Of a DNA stretch of 64,000 bases, positions 8,503 through 16,034 are shown in pieces; position 1 is the first letter of the stretch, and every line of letters starts with the position of its first letter. Where the stretch lies: NCBI GenBank assembly GCA_965230625.1, contig CBDDLL010000001.1, positions 3,162,001 to 3,226,000 of the forward strand, in the 5' to 3' direction. The DNA is from Saccharicrinis sp965230625 (lineage in GTDB: Bacteria; Bacteroidota; Bacteroidia; Bacteroidales; Marinilabiliaceae). The notes below the pieces were generated by a model, which saw nothing but the letters and a program-made list of their open reading frames with translations, was not told the DNA's origin and did no database searches. A program made the position numbers and the translations under genes.

Positions 8503-9481
8503 TTTGATGAGAATTAGTTCTTTTCCAGTAACAGGCTCCTTCCAACAGGGTATATTTTTGAGGTGTTTCATTCACTGAAGGGTATATCCAATAGCTATTT
8601 ATTATATTTTGAAAAGATGGATTATCTTCCCAGCGTTTTCCCTTTATACCAAATAAAATTTGAGTTGCACCACCGATATGTATAGCCTGTTTCTCCATTT
8701 TTTTTATAAAAGCTCCAAGTGGCAATCCATAAGGACCTGCTCCAATAATAGCAATGTCAAAATCAATACTCTGAATTTCATGCTGCATGCCATAAAGTGT
8801 TTCTTTCCAACTTTTATATCGGGTAGGTTCCCCAGGTATGGTAATAGGTGTTTTGTATGTTATCAATTCAAATTCAGGCAAAACGCTTTTATCTTCAAAA
8901 AGTTTTTCTTTTATTCGATATTGTTTTTGTATACTTTCTTCAAAAGGATGTATTATCAATACTCTTTTTCCTTTTAAAAACTGACTCCAAGGATCTTTAT
9001 GAAAATAAGGTTCAATACTTTTTAAAGGAATTAAATTGGCATTGGGGCAATACAAATCAATTATTTTATTCTCGTTCGCGTTATACCAAATTCCCAAGCT
9101 ATTAATAGATTTAATGGCCTCCATATAAGTATTACTAAAATGAATAAGAGATTTTGAGTTTTGCGGAAATATGCCTCCAAAATTGTACATTTCATGCAAT
9201 ACCTGCTCATGCCAAATTACGCTTTTATTTTTTTGTTTAAAATGCAGGTAGTTCAGAATACACCTTAACTCTCCGGAACCTAGCCTGGAAACTAAAAAAG
9301 GTTTACCCGATTGAATGTGTTTGGCTATTATTTTATTTGCTTTTTCGTGTGAATAAATTTTTTGATTGTAATCCTCCTTATTTAATTTGACTTGCTTAAT
9401 AATTGCATCAAAAGCATTTAATTTTTTCTTTTGATACTGCTTGTATCGCCACTTTATTTTATATAATATTGATGTAAACAC
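8486..9481 (-). CDS. GT-D fold-like putative glycosyltransferase
   Basis: Protein of 331 residues resembling the GT-D (DUF1792-related) proteins of capsule clusters. LVSRLGSGELRCI (about 60-72) matches the family's conserved arginine-glycine-glutamate entry motif. IAIIGAGPYGLPLGAFIKK followed by AIHIGGATQILFGIKGKRW is the strongly conserved C-terminal core. These proteins are predicted sugar transferases, although few have been tested. The start is GTG at 9481, sharing one base with the TAG of the preceding glycosyltransferase; no ATG lies nearby. Acceptor and donor are unknown. Confidence 0.66.
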   Translation of the reverse strand: MFTSILYKIKWRYKQYQKKKLNAFDAIIKQVKLNKEDYNQKIYSHEKANKIIAKHIQSGKPFLVSRLGSGELRCILNYLHFKQKNKSVIWHEQVLHEMYNFGGIFPQNSKSLIHFSNTYMEAIKSINSLGIWYNANENKIIDLYCPNANLIPLKSIEPYFHKDPWSQFLKGKRVLIIHPFEESIQKQYRIKEKLFEDKSVLPEFELITYKTPITIPGEPTRYKSWKETLYGMQHEIQSIDFDIAIIGAGPYGLPLGAFIKKMEKQAIHIGGATQILFGIKGKRWEDNPSFQNIINSYWIYPSVNETPQKYTLLEGACYWKRTNSHQNEQTR

Positions 9482-10725
9482 TAGTTTATACTTGAATGAT
9501 AAAGGTCAATAACGTCGTTGTAAATAAGACTTAATCTGTTTTTAAATGCCTCGCGACCATATTTATTTACTACACTCTTCCTCATCTTTTGAGGATTAAA
9601 ACTTATTTGTTTGGTGGCAATGCGCATTAAGGTATCGGCAATTTTCTCATACGATTTTAAAGGTACTTTTATACCATTTGAATTATCAATTATGTCATCA
9701 ATTCCCCCGTTGGCAGTGGCAATAACAGGTATACCACACATTACAGCTTCGCATTGCGCCATGCCAAATGTTTCCGCCACACTAGTAGATACAAAAACAT
9801 CGCATTGATTATAGTAAGCAGGCATGTCCTTTTTACTTAAGAAGCTTAATAGCGTGGTTTCGTTTTCTAATCCATATTGTTTTATTTTATTAAATAATGG
9901 ATTTTCTTCTGCTTCAACATTTTTACCAGAGAAGTTACCTCCAACAAGAATAACTTTAAATTTAAGTTGGTTTGTATCTTTCAATAGTTGTAATGCTTTA
10001 AAAAGGGTATTATTATCTTTAATAAAAGAGTCGTAGGTTACAGATAAAACTGTAAAAGTTTTGTCCTTTCTATAGTTGCTAGTTGGTTTAAAAAGGTGAT
10101 CATCAATAAAATTTCCAATTACTTCAGTATTACAAGGAATATAATTCATTAATATTTGCCGGTGCTGATGTTCACTAACCGGTAAAACCTTGTTTGCATG
10201 AATTAAGCTGTTTTTAATATTGTATTGATCAAAGGCAGTGTATTTGTCCATTAAAAAAACCTGATGTTCGGAAACTACGTACGGAATATTCAAACTTTTA
10301 GATAAGTATAACGACACAATTCCTGCTCTAAATGAAGAGAAAGCATGGATGAGATCAGGTTTAAAACCAATGTTTCGCAGATTTTTCACCTCTTTTAAGT
10401 AAGCTTTCCCCTGAATTGAATAATTAAGTTTCCCTAAGAACTTTGCTATAAAAGGAATACTTTGAAAAAATGATGGTAGTTTGATTTGGTAAAAATAGAA
10501 ACCTATACCTTGTGGAGGTGCATATAGGTTAAAGTATCTTACTTTATTTAGAAATAACTTGTATATCTCAAATATGCTTATATGATTTACTGTTCCACAT
10601 AGTACATGGGTATTATAGATATCTTCAAAAAGGTTAATCTGTAACCTATAATTATTACCAATAAACTTATTTGTTTCTGTAGGGTACCATGAAGGAATAA
10701 ATAATATGGATTTGGATTTCGTCAC
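9481..10725 (-). CDS. Glycosyltransferase family 4 (GT-B)
   Basis: GT-B fold glycosyltransferase of 414 residues for surface-polysaccharide assembly. The N-terminal half opens ILFIPSWYPTETNKFIGN, the usual GT4 acceptor-side start, followed by LIHAFSSFRAGI. The nucleotide-sugar half ends with VAETFGMAQCEAVMCGIPVIAT, the EX7E retaining-transferase motif. It is the first intact enzyme gene after the broken FkbM remnant and is coupled to the GT-D-like gene through a TAGTG stop-start overlap. The linkage it forms is not predictable from sequence. Confidence 0.9.
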   Translation of the reverse strand: MTKSKSILFIPSWYPTETNKFIGNNYRLQINLFEDIYNTHVLCGTVNHISIFEIYKLFLNKVRYFNLYAPPQGIGFYFYQIKLPSFFQSIPFIAKFLGKLNYSIQGKAYLKEVKNLRNIGFKPDLIHAFSSFRAGIVSLYLSKSLNIPYVVSEHQVFLMDKYTAFDQYNIKNSLIHANKVLPVSEHQHRQILMNYIPCNTEVIGNFIDDHLFKPTSNYRKDKTFTVLSVTYDSFIKDNNTLFKALQLLKDTNQLKFKVILVGGNFSGKNVEAEENPLFNKIKQYGLENETTLLSFLSKKDMPAYYNQCDVFVSTSVAETFGMAQCEAVMCGIPVIATANGGIDDIIDNSNGIKVPLKSYEKIADTLMRIATKQISFNPQKMRKSVVNKYGREAFKNRLSLIYNDVIDLYHSSIN

Positions 10726-10769
10726 TTTTTACTTTGAAAAATAATTAATTTAAATGGCTTTGAGTTTAA

Positions 10770-11381
10770 TTATGAAATTAAATGCGCTCTTACATCATGT
10801 TCATCTATAAGTACAGAATATCCATTGTCCATTAAAATATTTTGAATTTCAAAAAGTTGTTCTTTACTCATAATTCCCATCCTTACACCATGCTCAAAAG
10901 AAACTATTGAAGGTTTAATTTCATTGAAGTTTATGGACTTTAATATTTCATAATCATAACCTTCAGTATCAATTTGCAATAGGTCAATATGTTCGATGCT
11001 TTGTTCTTTTACTAAATTACTTAAAGAAATACATTTAACTTTATGTGTAATGATATCTTCATCATTAATTTCTTTGTGATGATTTCTGAAAAATGATGAA
11101 GTACCGGTTCTGTTGGTATATTTTTCGATATTGGTATTCACTTGTTAGATATTCATATATTCTTCAGTGTTATGAATAACATAGTTAAGCGTTTTGATTC
11201 TGGGAAGATGGCGATAGTTGTATTGCAATTTATGAAATATTTCAGGAACTGGTTCAATACAAATTCCAGATATGCTTTCTTTATTTTGCTTAATCACATT
11301 ATATATAGGATCGTTGGTAACACCATCATTAGCTCCAATTTGAATATTGAATAAAGAAAAAGTCCTTATGGAGATGTTTTT
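10770..11381 (-). pseudogene. FkbM family methyltransferase remnant
   Basis: Decayed SAM-dependent FkbM-type methyltransferase. The upstream part reads NIQIGANDGVTNDPIYN (SAM-binding motif I) and GICIEPVPEIF (motif II), then hits an in-frame TAA at 11147..11145. The same frame continues two codons later into the C-terminal half, with IDLLQIDTEGYDYEIL and SFEHG, up to 10770. Above motif I the frame stays open only to 11381, where another stop lies, with no start codon. Normal family members have roughly 60 more N-terminal residues. A 123-codon open stretch (10770-11141) starting at GTG is what remains of the C terminus. A functional protein is unlikely. It sits between the Wzt gene and a glycosyltransferase gene. 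Confidence 0.8.
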
Positions 11382-11501
11382 TTATAATTAGTTCGAATAA
11401 ACCCCAATAATTCTTAACATGTGTATAATTTTATTTAAAGAAATCCAGGTTAAACAATCTGTAGTTAATTTTTTGCAATATTTGGTTGATCATTTTAGTA
11501 A

Positions 11502-12794
11502 TTAATATAGCTTCCAGGAGCCGGATATTCTAATGTGTCCATCTTCAGGTCGAACTGATAAAGGGGCATCTGGGTTTTGTAGCACATCAATTCTAAACCC
11601 TTCCGTAAAACCGTCCATATACGAAAAGCCTTGTGTAATGGACATATTCAATATATACTCACCAGGTAATACAGGGAGGTCGTTTATAGAACATACCATT
11701 TTTGATTTGGCTCCAAGTTGCTCAATACTATATGTGTTTTCAAGTAGATTTGAACAATAATTAAAAACCTTTACTCCTTTTATGTCGGAAATTGAGATAC
11801 TAAACAACATTCTTGTTAGTTCTGTTCGAGATTGGTCTTTAACGATATAATCCATGATAAAATCATATGATTCTCCCGAGGTTAGTTTGCTAATGGCTTG
11901 ACCTACTTTATTTACAATGTTTATTTTACTGAACCTAACTACCCCATTTCCATGTCTGTCAGTTCTTTTCATTAGGTTCCATTCATTAACAATGTCTGCA
12001 CTATTTGAAAGGTAATAATCAATGGCTTGTAGTTGGGTTCCTTTGAAACAAATGGATCCGTTTTCCAATACAACACCACTTGTGCATAGTTGCTCAATAG
12101 AGCCCATATTATGACTAACAAATAATACAGTACGTCCATCATTAGAAGAAACATCCTGCATCTTACCAATCGCTTTTTTCTGAAATTCAGCATCACCAAC
12201 CGCTAATACTTCATCTACGATAAGTATTTCAGGCTCAAGAAAAGCTGCTACAGCAAAACCAAGCCTTACATTCATACCGCTAGAGTATCGTTTTGTAGGT
12301 GTATCAATATACCTTTCGCATCCCGAAAAGTCGATGATTTCATCTAGTTTTCTTTTTATCTCGGTTTTATTCATGCCCAGGATAGCTCCATTTAAAAAGA
12401 TATTTTCGCGACCAGTTAGTTCTGGGTGAAAACCAGTCCCAACTTCCAAAAGAGAAGCTAAACGACCGTCAATTCTAATATTTCCTGTTGTAGGTGCTGT
12501 TACTCTTGATAATATTTTTAATAGCGTACTTTTCCCGGCACCATTTTTCCCAATTACCCCAACCACATCACCTTCTTTAAGTTCCAGATTTATATCTTTT
12601 AAAGCCCAAACATATTCACTGGTTCCTTTTTGAGATCTGTCATTAGTTTCGCCAATTTTAAGATAAGGATCCTCTTTACCTAAAATGTTGGTTTTCCACC
12701 AGCGATTGATATCGTGGGCAAGGGTACCAGTACCAACAGTTCCAAGTCGGTATTGCTTTGAAAGGTTTTCTATTTTAATAATGGTTTTACTCAC
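11502..12794 (-). CDS. Polysaccharide ABC transporter ATP-binding protein (Wzt type)
   Basis: ATPase subunit of an O-antigen/teichoic-acid-type exporter, 430 residues. Walker A is GKNGAGKST (82-90), the signature is YSSGMNVRLG (170-179), and Walker B is LIVDEVLAVGD (191-201). After about residue 270 a beta-rich C-terminal extension resembles the Wzt carbohydrate-binding domain, which in known systems recognises the finished or capped glycan before export. The start codon is GTG at 12794; no ATG is close. It lies 94 bp downstream of the permease gene. It should act at the inner membrane with that permease to export lipid-linked polymer. Confidence 0.93.
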   Translation of the reverse strand: MSKTIIKIENLSKQYRLGTVGTGTLAHDINRWWKTNILGKEDPYLKIGETNDRSQKGTSEYVWALKDINLELKEGDVVGVIGKNGAGKSTLLKILSRVTAPTTGNIRIDGRLASLLEVGTGFHPELTGRENIFLNGAILGMNKTEIKRKLDEIIDFSGCERYIDTPTKRYSSGMNVRLGFAVAAFLEPEILIVDEVLAVGDAEFQKKAIGKMQDVSSNDGRTVLFVSHNMGSIEQLCTSGVVLENGSICFKGTQLQAIDYYLSNSADIVNEWNLMKRTDRHGNGVVRFSKINIVNKVGQAISKLTSGESYDFIMDYIVKDQSRTELTRMLFSISISDIKGVKVFNYCSNLLENTYSIEQLGAKSKMVCSINDLPVLPGEYILNMSITQGFSYMDGFTEGFRIDVLQNPDAPLSVRPEDGHIRISGSWKLY

Positions 12795-12888
12795 TATGGT
12801 TTTTTTTATTTATTATTTAGTTGTAATGTCAATTTGTAGAGTTGTTTATTTGTCTATTTATAATTTTAACAACTCTGCAATTCAACAA

Positions 12889-13737
12889 TTAAACGGTATC
12901 CATAAATGTTTTTTCCACCCTGTTAAAAACTATGATTCCCAATAGTACTAAAACTACCATAAAACCAAAACTATAGCCTAAGCTTGCCCAGCTAAAACTT
13001 CCTGCACCGGTAAAACCAAATCGAAATGTTTCAATAATAGCAGTCATTGGGTTTAAAAGAATGATTTTTTTGATGGTGCCCTCAAAAAATGATAAAGGCA
13101 ATATAACAGGTGTCGCCCACATCATTAGTTGAACTGCAAAAGTTAATAAGAAAGTAAAGTCACGATATTTTGTGGTTAATGCGGAGATAAGCATACCCGA
13201 TCCCAAGCCCAGACCGGCCATAATGAAAATTAATATAGGAAATAAAACCAAATGCCATGATGGGGTTAGATTAACATCATTTCCACCTTTAATCATGTAA
13301 AAAAGCCATACCGCAAAAAAGAGAGTAAACTGAACGCCTAGTTTTAGTAACTGTGATATAACCATTGACAACGGGGCGATAATTCTTGGGAAATATACTT
13401 TACCAAAAATCCCGGCATTCCCTCTAAAAGTATTGGAAGTTTTTCCTAGGCAGCCCGCAAAGTATTGCCACATTACATTTCCACCTAAATAAAAAACTAG
13501 GGGAGGAATACCATCTACAGGAAGTTTGGCCACCCTGAAAAATATGATTAATTGCATTAACGAGGTGAGGATAGGTTGAATAAAGAACCACAAGGGTCCT
13601 AAAACTGTTTGCTTGTATATTGATACAAAATCACGACGTACAAATAAAAAAAGAAGATCCTTGTACTTCCATGTTTCCTTAAGGTTTAAGTTAAAAAGGT
13701 TGGATTTTGGTTTTATTTCAAGTGTGTATTTTTCCAT
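12889..13737 (-). CDS. ABC-2 type polysaccharide export permease (Wzm type)
   Basis: Integral membrane permease of 282 residues with about six hydrophobic helices and the ABC-2 family layout. The N terminus LLFLFVRRDFVSIYKQTVLGPLW and the later PLVFYLGGNVMWQYFAGCL are hallmarks of Wzm/TagG/RfbD-like transporters. The C-terminal region has LNPMTAIIETFRFG. Paired with the Wzt-type ATPase downstream, it forms the export channel for the polymer made by this locus. The export route is therefore ABC-dependent, and no Wzx or Wzy is seen in the window. The flanking spacers contain repetitive T/G-rich tracts rather than genes. Confidence 0.93.
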   Translation of the reverse strand: MEKYTLEIKPKSNLFNLNLKETWKYKDLLFLFVRRDFVSIYKQTVLGPLWFFIQPILTSLMQLIIFFRVAKLPVDGIPPLVFYLGGNVMWQYFAGCLGKTSNTFRGNAGIFGKVYFPRIIAPLSMVISQLLKLGVQFTLFFAVWLFYMIKGGNDVNLTPSWHLVLFPILIFIMAGLGLGSGMLISALTTKYRDFTFLLTFAVQLMMWATPVILPLSFFEGTIKKIILLNPMTAIIETFRFGFTGAGSFSWASLGYSFGFMVVLVLLGIIVFNRVEKTFMDTV

Positions 13738-13867
13738 TGTTTTGTGTACTAACGCTGAGCTGTTTGTTTATGTAGTTTATTTGTTGGGCTGATAATTTGC
13801 TTAGCAATCCATTTGTAATTCAACAAGTTTCAAAACTCTACAACTCTCTAAAAAAACATTTAAACAA

Positions 13868-14458
13868 TTACCATCTTACGGCTGTTTTTACATATTCATA
13901 TACCTTTTCAATACTTTCGTCAATAGTGAGTTCATCGGTTTTGATAGTCAACTCAGCATCAACAGGTCTGTCAACAGGTGCATCTAAGCCTGTAAAGTTT
14001 TTGATTTCTCCGGCAAGTGCCTTTTTATACAATCCCTTGGGATCTCGTTTAGCACAAGTATCCAAAACTGGCATCCACAAAAATTTCTATAAAATCATCT
14101 TCCCCAACTATTTCACGAGCCATATGGCGGATATCGTTGGTTGGGGATACAAATGCATTGATAGTGATAATACCGCAGTTTAAAAACAATTTATTGACTT
14201 CAGCTATTCTGCGAATGTTTTCGGTACGATCTTCATTTGAGAAACCTAGGTTTTTATTAATGCCTGTTCGGATATTATCTCCATCAAGAACTTGAGTGAA
14301 ATATCCTTTTTCTGCCAGTTTTTTTCCCAGCCATGTGCTAACGTACTTTTTCCAGAGCCAGATAATCCTGTAATCCAGATTACTTTGGAATTTTGTCTTT
14401 AATAATGCTCTTTATCGGAACTAGATAAGTAAATGTTAGTAGGATGAATGTTTGTCAT
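13868..14458 (-). pseudogene. cysC: Adenylylsulfate kinase (cysC), multiply frameshifted
   Basis: Remnant of APS kinase, which makes PAPS for sulfation or sulfate assimilation. Family sequence is spread over several frames: an N terminus MTNIHPTNIYLS from the ATG at 14458; VIWITGLSGSGKST (P-loop); then LAEKGYFTQVLDGDNIRTG, ENIRRIAEV and FVSPTNDIRHMARE; finally CAKRDPKGLYKKALAGEIKN and the C terminus. Frame breaks lie near 14400 (with an in-frame TAA), at the T-run 14319-14325, and near 14070-14078. Recognisable sequence covers almost the whole gene, so decay looks recent. Several independent breaks argue against one sequencing error. No cysD or cysN is nearby. Confidence 0.86.
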
Positions 14459-14620
14459 TGAATAATTTAAGTATTTATATCTCCTATTTTTCTATAATTA
14501 TTTGATAACATCCAATACTTTCTTAGTCTGTCAGAGGTAAGAAGAAATTGTCATCGAATTATCACGATTTTATTTAAACGATTAATTTACTTTTCGTATT
14601 ACTATCTTAAAATCTATTGG

Positions 14621-14980
14621 TTATAAATGTAATAATTTAACAAATGAATTTAGTTTATTCAGTAAATCTTCCATTTTTAATCTAACGTCAACCATAACTT
14701 CATCATTAATATATCTAAGGTCATGTGCAATTATAAATAAATTCATTACTTCAAATAAACTAGAAAGTGCGGATTCAAACGAAGCCGCTTTTTGCGAATT
14801 TTTTTTATTACTTACACCTTCAGCGATGAATGTTGAAATTGATATAGATGTTTTTCTTAACTGCGATGTTAGTGCATATTTTTCATCACTAGGAAATCTT
14901 TTTGTGATAAGATATACGGTTTTTACCAACTTACGAGAGATTTGCCATATTTCAAGTTTCTCAAAACTGAATTGATACAT
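14621..14980 (-). CDS. Four-helix bundle protein (S23/IVS family)
   Basis: Small helical protein of 119 residues in the TIGR02436 four-helix bundle family. It shows the typical FEKLEIWQISRKLVKTVY opening, LTSQLRKTSISISTFIAEG in the middle, and a helical C terminus. The family was first noted inside 23S rRNA intervening sequences, but free-standing copies are common in Bacteroidota and cyanobacteria, often in polysaccharide loci. There is no rRNA here, so this is a free-standing copy. Function is unknown. It lies between the antiterminator gene and the broken cysC, on the same strand as the locus. Confidence 0.83.
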   Translation of the reverse strand: MYQFSFEKLEIWQISRKLVKTVYLITKRFPSDEKYALTSQLRKTSISISTFIAEGVSNKKNSQKAASFESALSSLFEVMNLFIIAHDLRYINDEVMVDVRLKMEDLLNKLNSFVKLLHL

Positions 14981-15107
14981 AAGTTTTTCTTTTAAAATTA
15001 GAATTAATTATTGTAATTCTTTTCAGTTATGATATTATGATCTTGGTTACAGCTTCGCCTCCCTCAGTCCCATTCAATATGAGGTGAGTAAGCATAAAAA
15101 AACATGT

Positions 15108-15144
15108 TAAGCTTTATCTCAATTAGCAAATGAATTAAAGCTTA
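15108..15144 (-). terminator. Hairpin followed by a T-run just after upxY
   Basis: Perfect 9-bp inverted repeat TAAGCTTTA (15108-15116) and TAAAGCTTA (15136-15144) with a 19-nt loop. On the minus strand it is followed five bases later by seven T (15102..15096). It starts 12 bp after the upxY stop. The stem is AT-rich, so as an intrinsic terminator it would be weak, which would suit an operon read through with help from an antiterminator. Confidence 0.45.
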
Positions 15145-15155
15145 TTATACTATTG

Positions 15156-15665
15156 CTAGTTTTTCTCAACAGTTGCTTCTTCAAGATCCACAACTAATGA
15201 ATAACCAATATTTGAAATGTTTAGGTATAATTTTTTTGTTCCCTGAACTGTATTTACTATTCCCTTTATACCTTTTAATGGGCCTGAGGTTACAGTTATT
15301 TCCTCTCCTTTTTTTATGTTTCGTGCTTCAATATCAAATGCAATCTTGTTTTCAATAGTTCTTTTCATGGCAAATATTTCATGCTCAGGTATTGTGAGTG
15401 CTTTGCCATTATGGGAAACATATGCAACAACACCATTCACTTCAAAAACTCTTCGATAAAGATCAGGAGTAATTTTAATAAATATGTACGAACTAATTGC
15501 AGGTACCTCTACCCATTTTTTTCGGTCACTCCACTGTTTAAGTTCCCTTTTTAAGGGTAGGTAATTAGTTACCCCTAATTTGTTTAGTTCTTCAGCGACT
15601 TTCTTCTCTGCCCTTGACTTAGTATATAAAGCATACCAAGTATAAGTTGTTGTGTCTTCTTTCAA
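15156..15665 (-). CDS. UpxY-like transcription antiterminator (NusG paralogue)
   Basis: NusG/RfaH-type elongation factor of 169 residues. The N-terminal NGN domain opens WYALYTKSRAEKKVAEEL and carries YLPLKRELKQWSDRKK. The C-terminal KOW motif is EEITVTSGPLKGIKGIV (about 122-138). In Bacteroides, UpxY proteins are encoded first in capsule operons and bind the transcribing polymerase to prevent early termination in that same operon. Here too it is the promoter-proximal gene of a roughly 15-kb leftward locus, and a terminator-like hairpin lies directly after it. No UpxZ partner is visible. Confidence 0.88.
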   Translation of the reverse strand: MKEDTTTYTWYALYTKSRAEKKVAEELNKLGVTNYLPLKRELKQWSDRKKWVEVPAISSYIFIKITPDLYRRVFEVNGVVAYVSHNGKALTIPEHEIFAMKRTIENKIAFDIEARNIKKGEEITVTSGPLKGIKGIVNTVQGTKKLYLNISNIGYSLVVDLEEATVEKN

Positions 15666-15687
15666 AATTATCCAATTTTTGAACTCG

Positions 15688-15716
15688 CAAATTTATAATT
15701 TTTTTAATATGTGAAA
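15688..15716 (-). promoter_or_regulatory. Candidate promoter of the polysaccharide locus
   Basis: On the minus strand, TAAATTTG (15695..15688) fits the Bacteroidota -7 box TAnnTTTG exactly. Seventeen bases upstream is TTTC (15716..15713), one base off the TTTG -33 box. Transcription would start only about 15 nt before upxY, so the antiterminator would be made first. Confidence 0.4.
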
Positions 15717-15948
15717 GATATTGGAGTATTTATATAACCTATTTTTATTATGTTTTAATATCTGTTGTTTGTCTATCAATAAAGTAGAGCTTAATAATTA
15801 GCAATTTTTTAACATTTAATATTCCTTAATATAGTACTAGCTGGTTTTAATCCTTAAATTTTGTATATGCTAAGTTAACAACTGTTATTATGCTTTGCAA
15901 TATTTGATATTGTTTATTTCAGGGGGTATCGTATGTGAGTTTCTTTTA

Positions 15949-15956
15949 TAACTTTG
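15949..15956 (+). promoter_or_regulatory. Candidate -7 box for fumarase
   Basis: TAACTTTG fits TAnnTTTG and lies about 80 bp before the chosen fumarase ATG. No clear TTTG lies 19 bp upstream, so support is partial. Single boxes of this kind do occur by chance in AT-rich DNA. Confidence 0.35.
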
Positions 15957-16034
15957 ACAGGTGAGTTATATAGTAATTATAACTTCATATTTATTACTGC
16001 TAAATTAATATTAACTACAAAATTTTTGGATTAT

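Larger units (their letters stand above)
15666..16034. other. Divergent intergenic region between upxY and fumarase
   Basis: About 370 bp with no convincing gene. It holds a candidate minus-strand promoter for the polysaccharide locus at its left end and a candidate plus-strand -7 box for fumarase at its right end. The middle is AT-rich and I recognise nothing else in it. Confidence 0.6.

Noticed and set aside
11142..11354. 70-codon plus-strand frame opposite the FkbM remnant
   Set aside because: The minus strand here encodes FkbM motifs I and II, so this frame is their antisense shadow.
14621..14980. Possible 23S rRNA intervening sequence, because of the S23-type protein
   Set aside because: No rRNA sequence flanks the gene; free-standing four-helix bundle copies are common in Bacteroidota.
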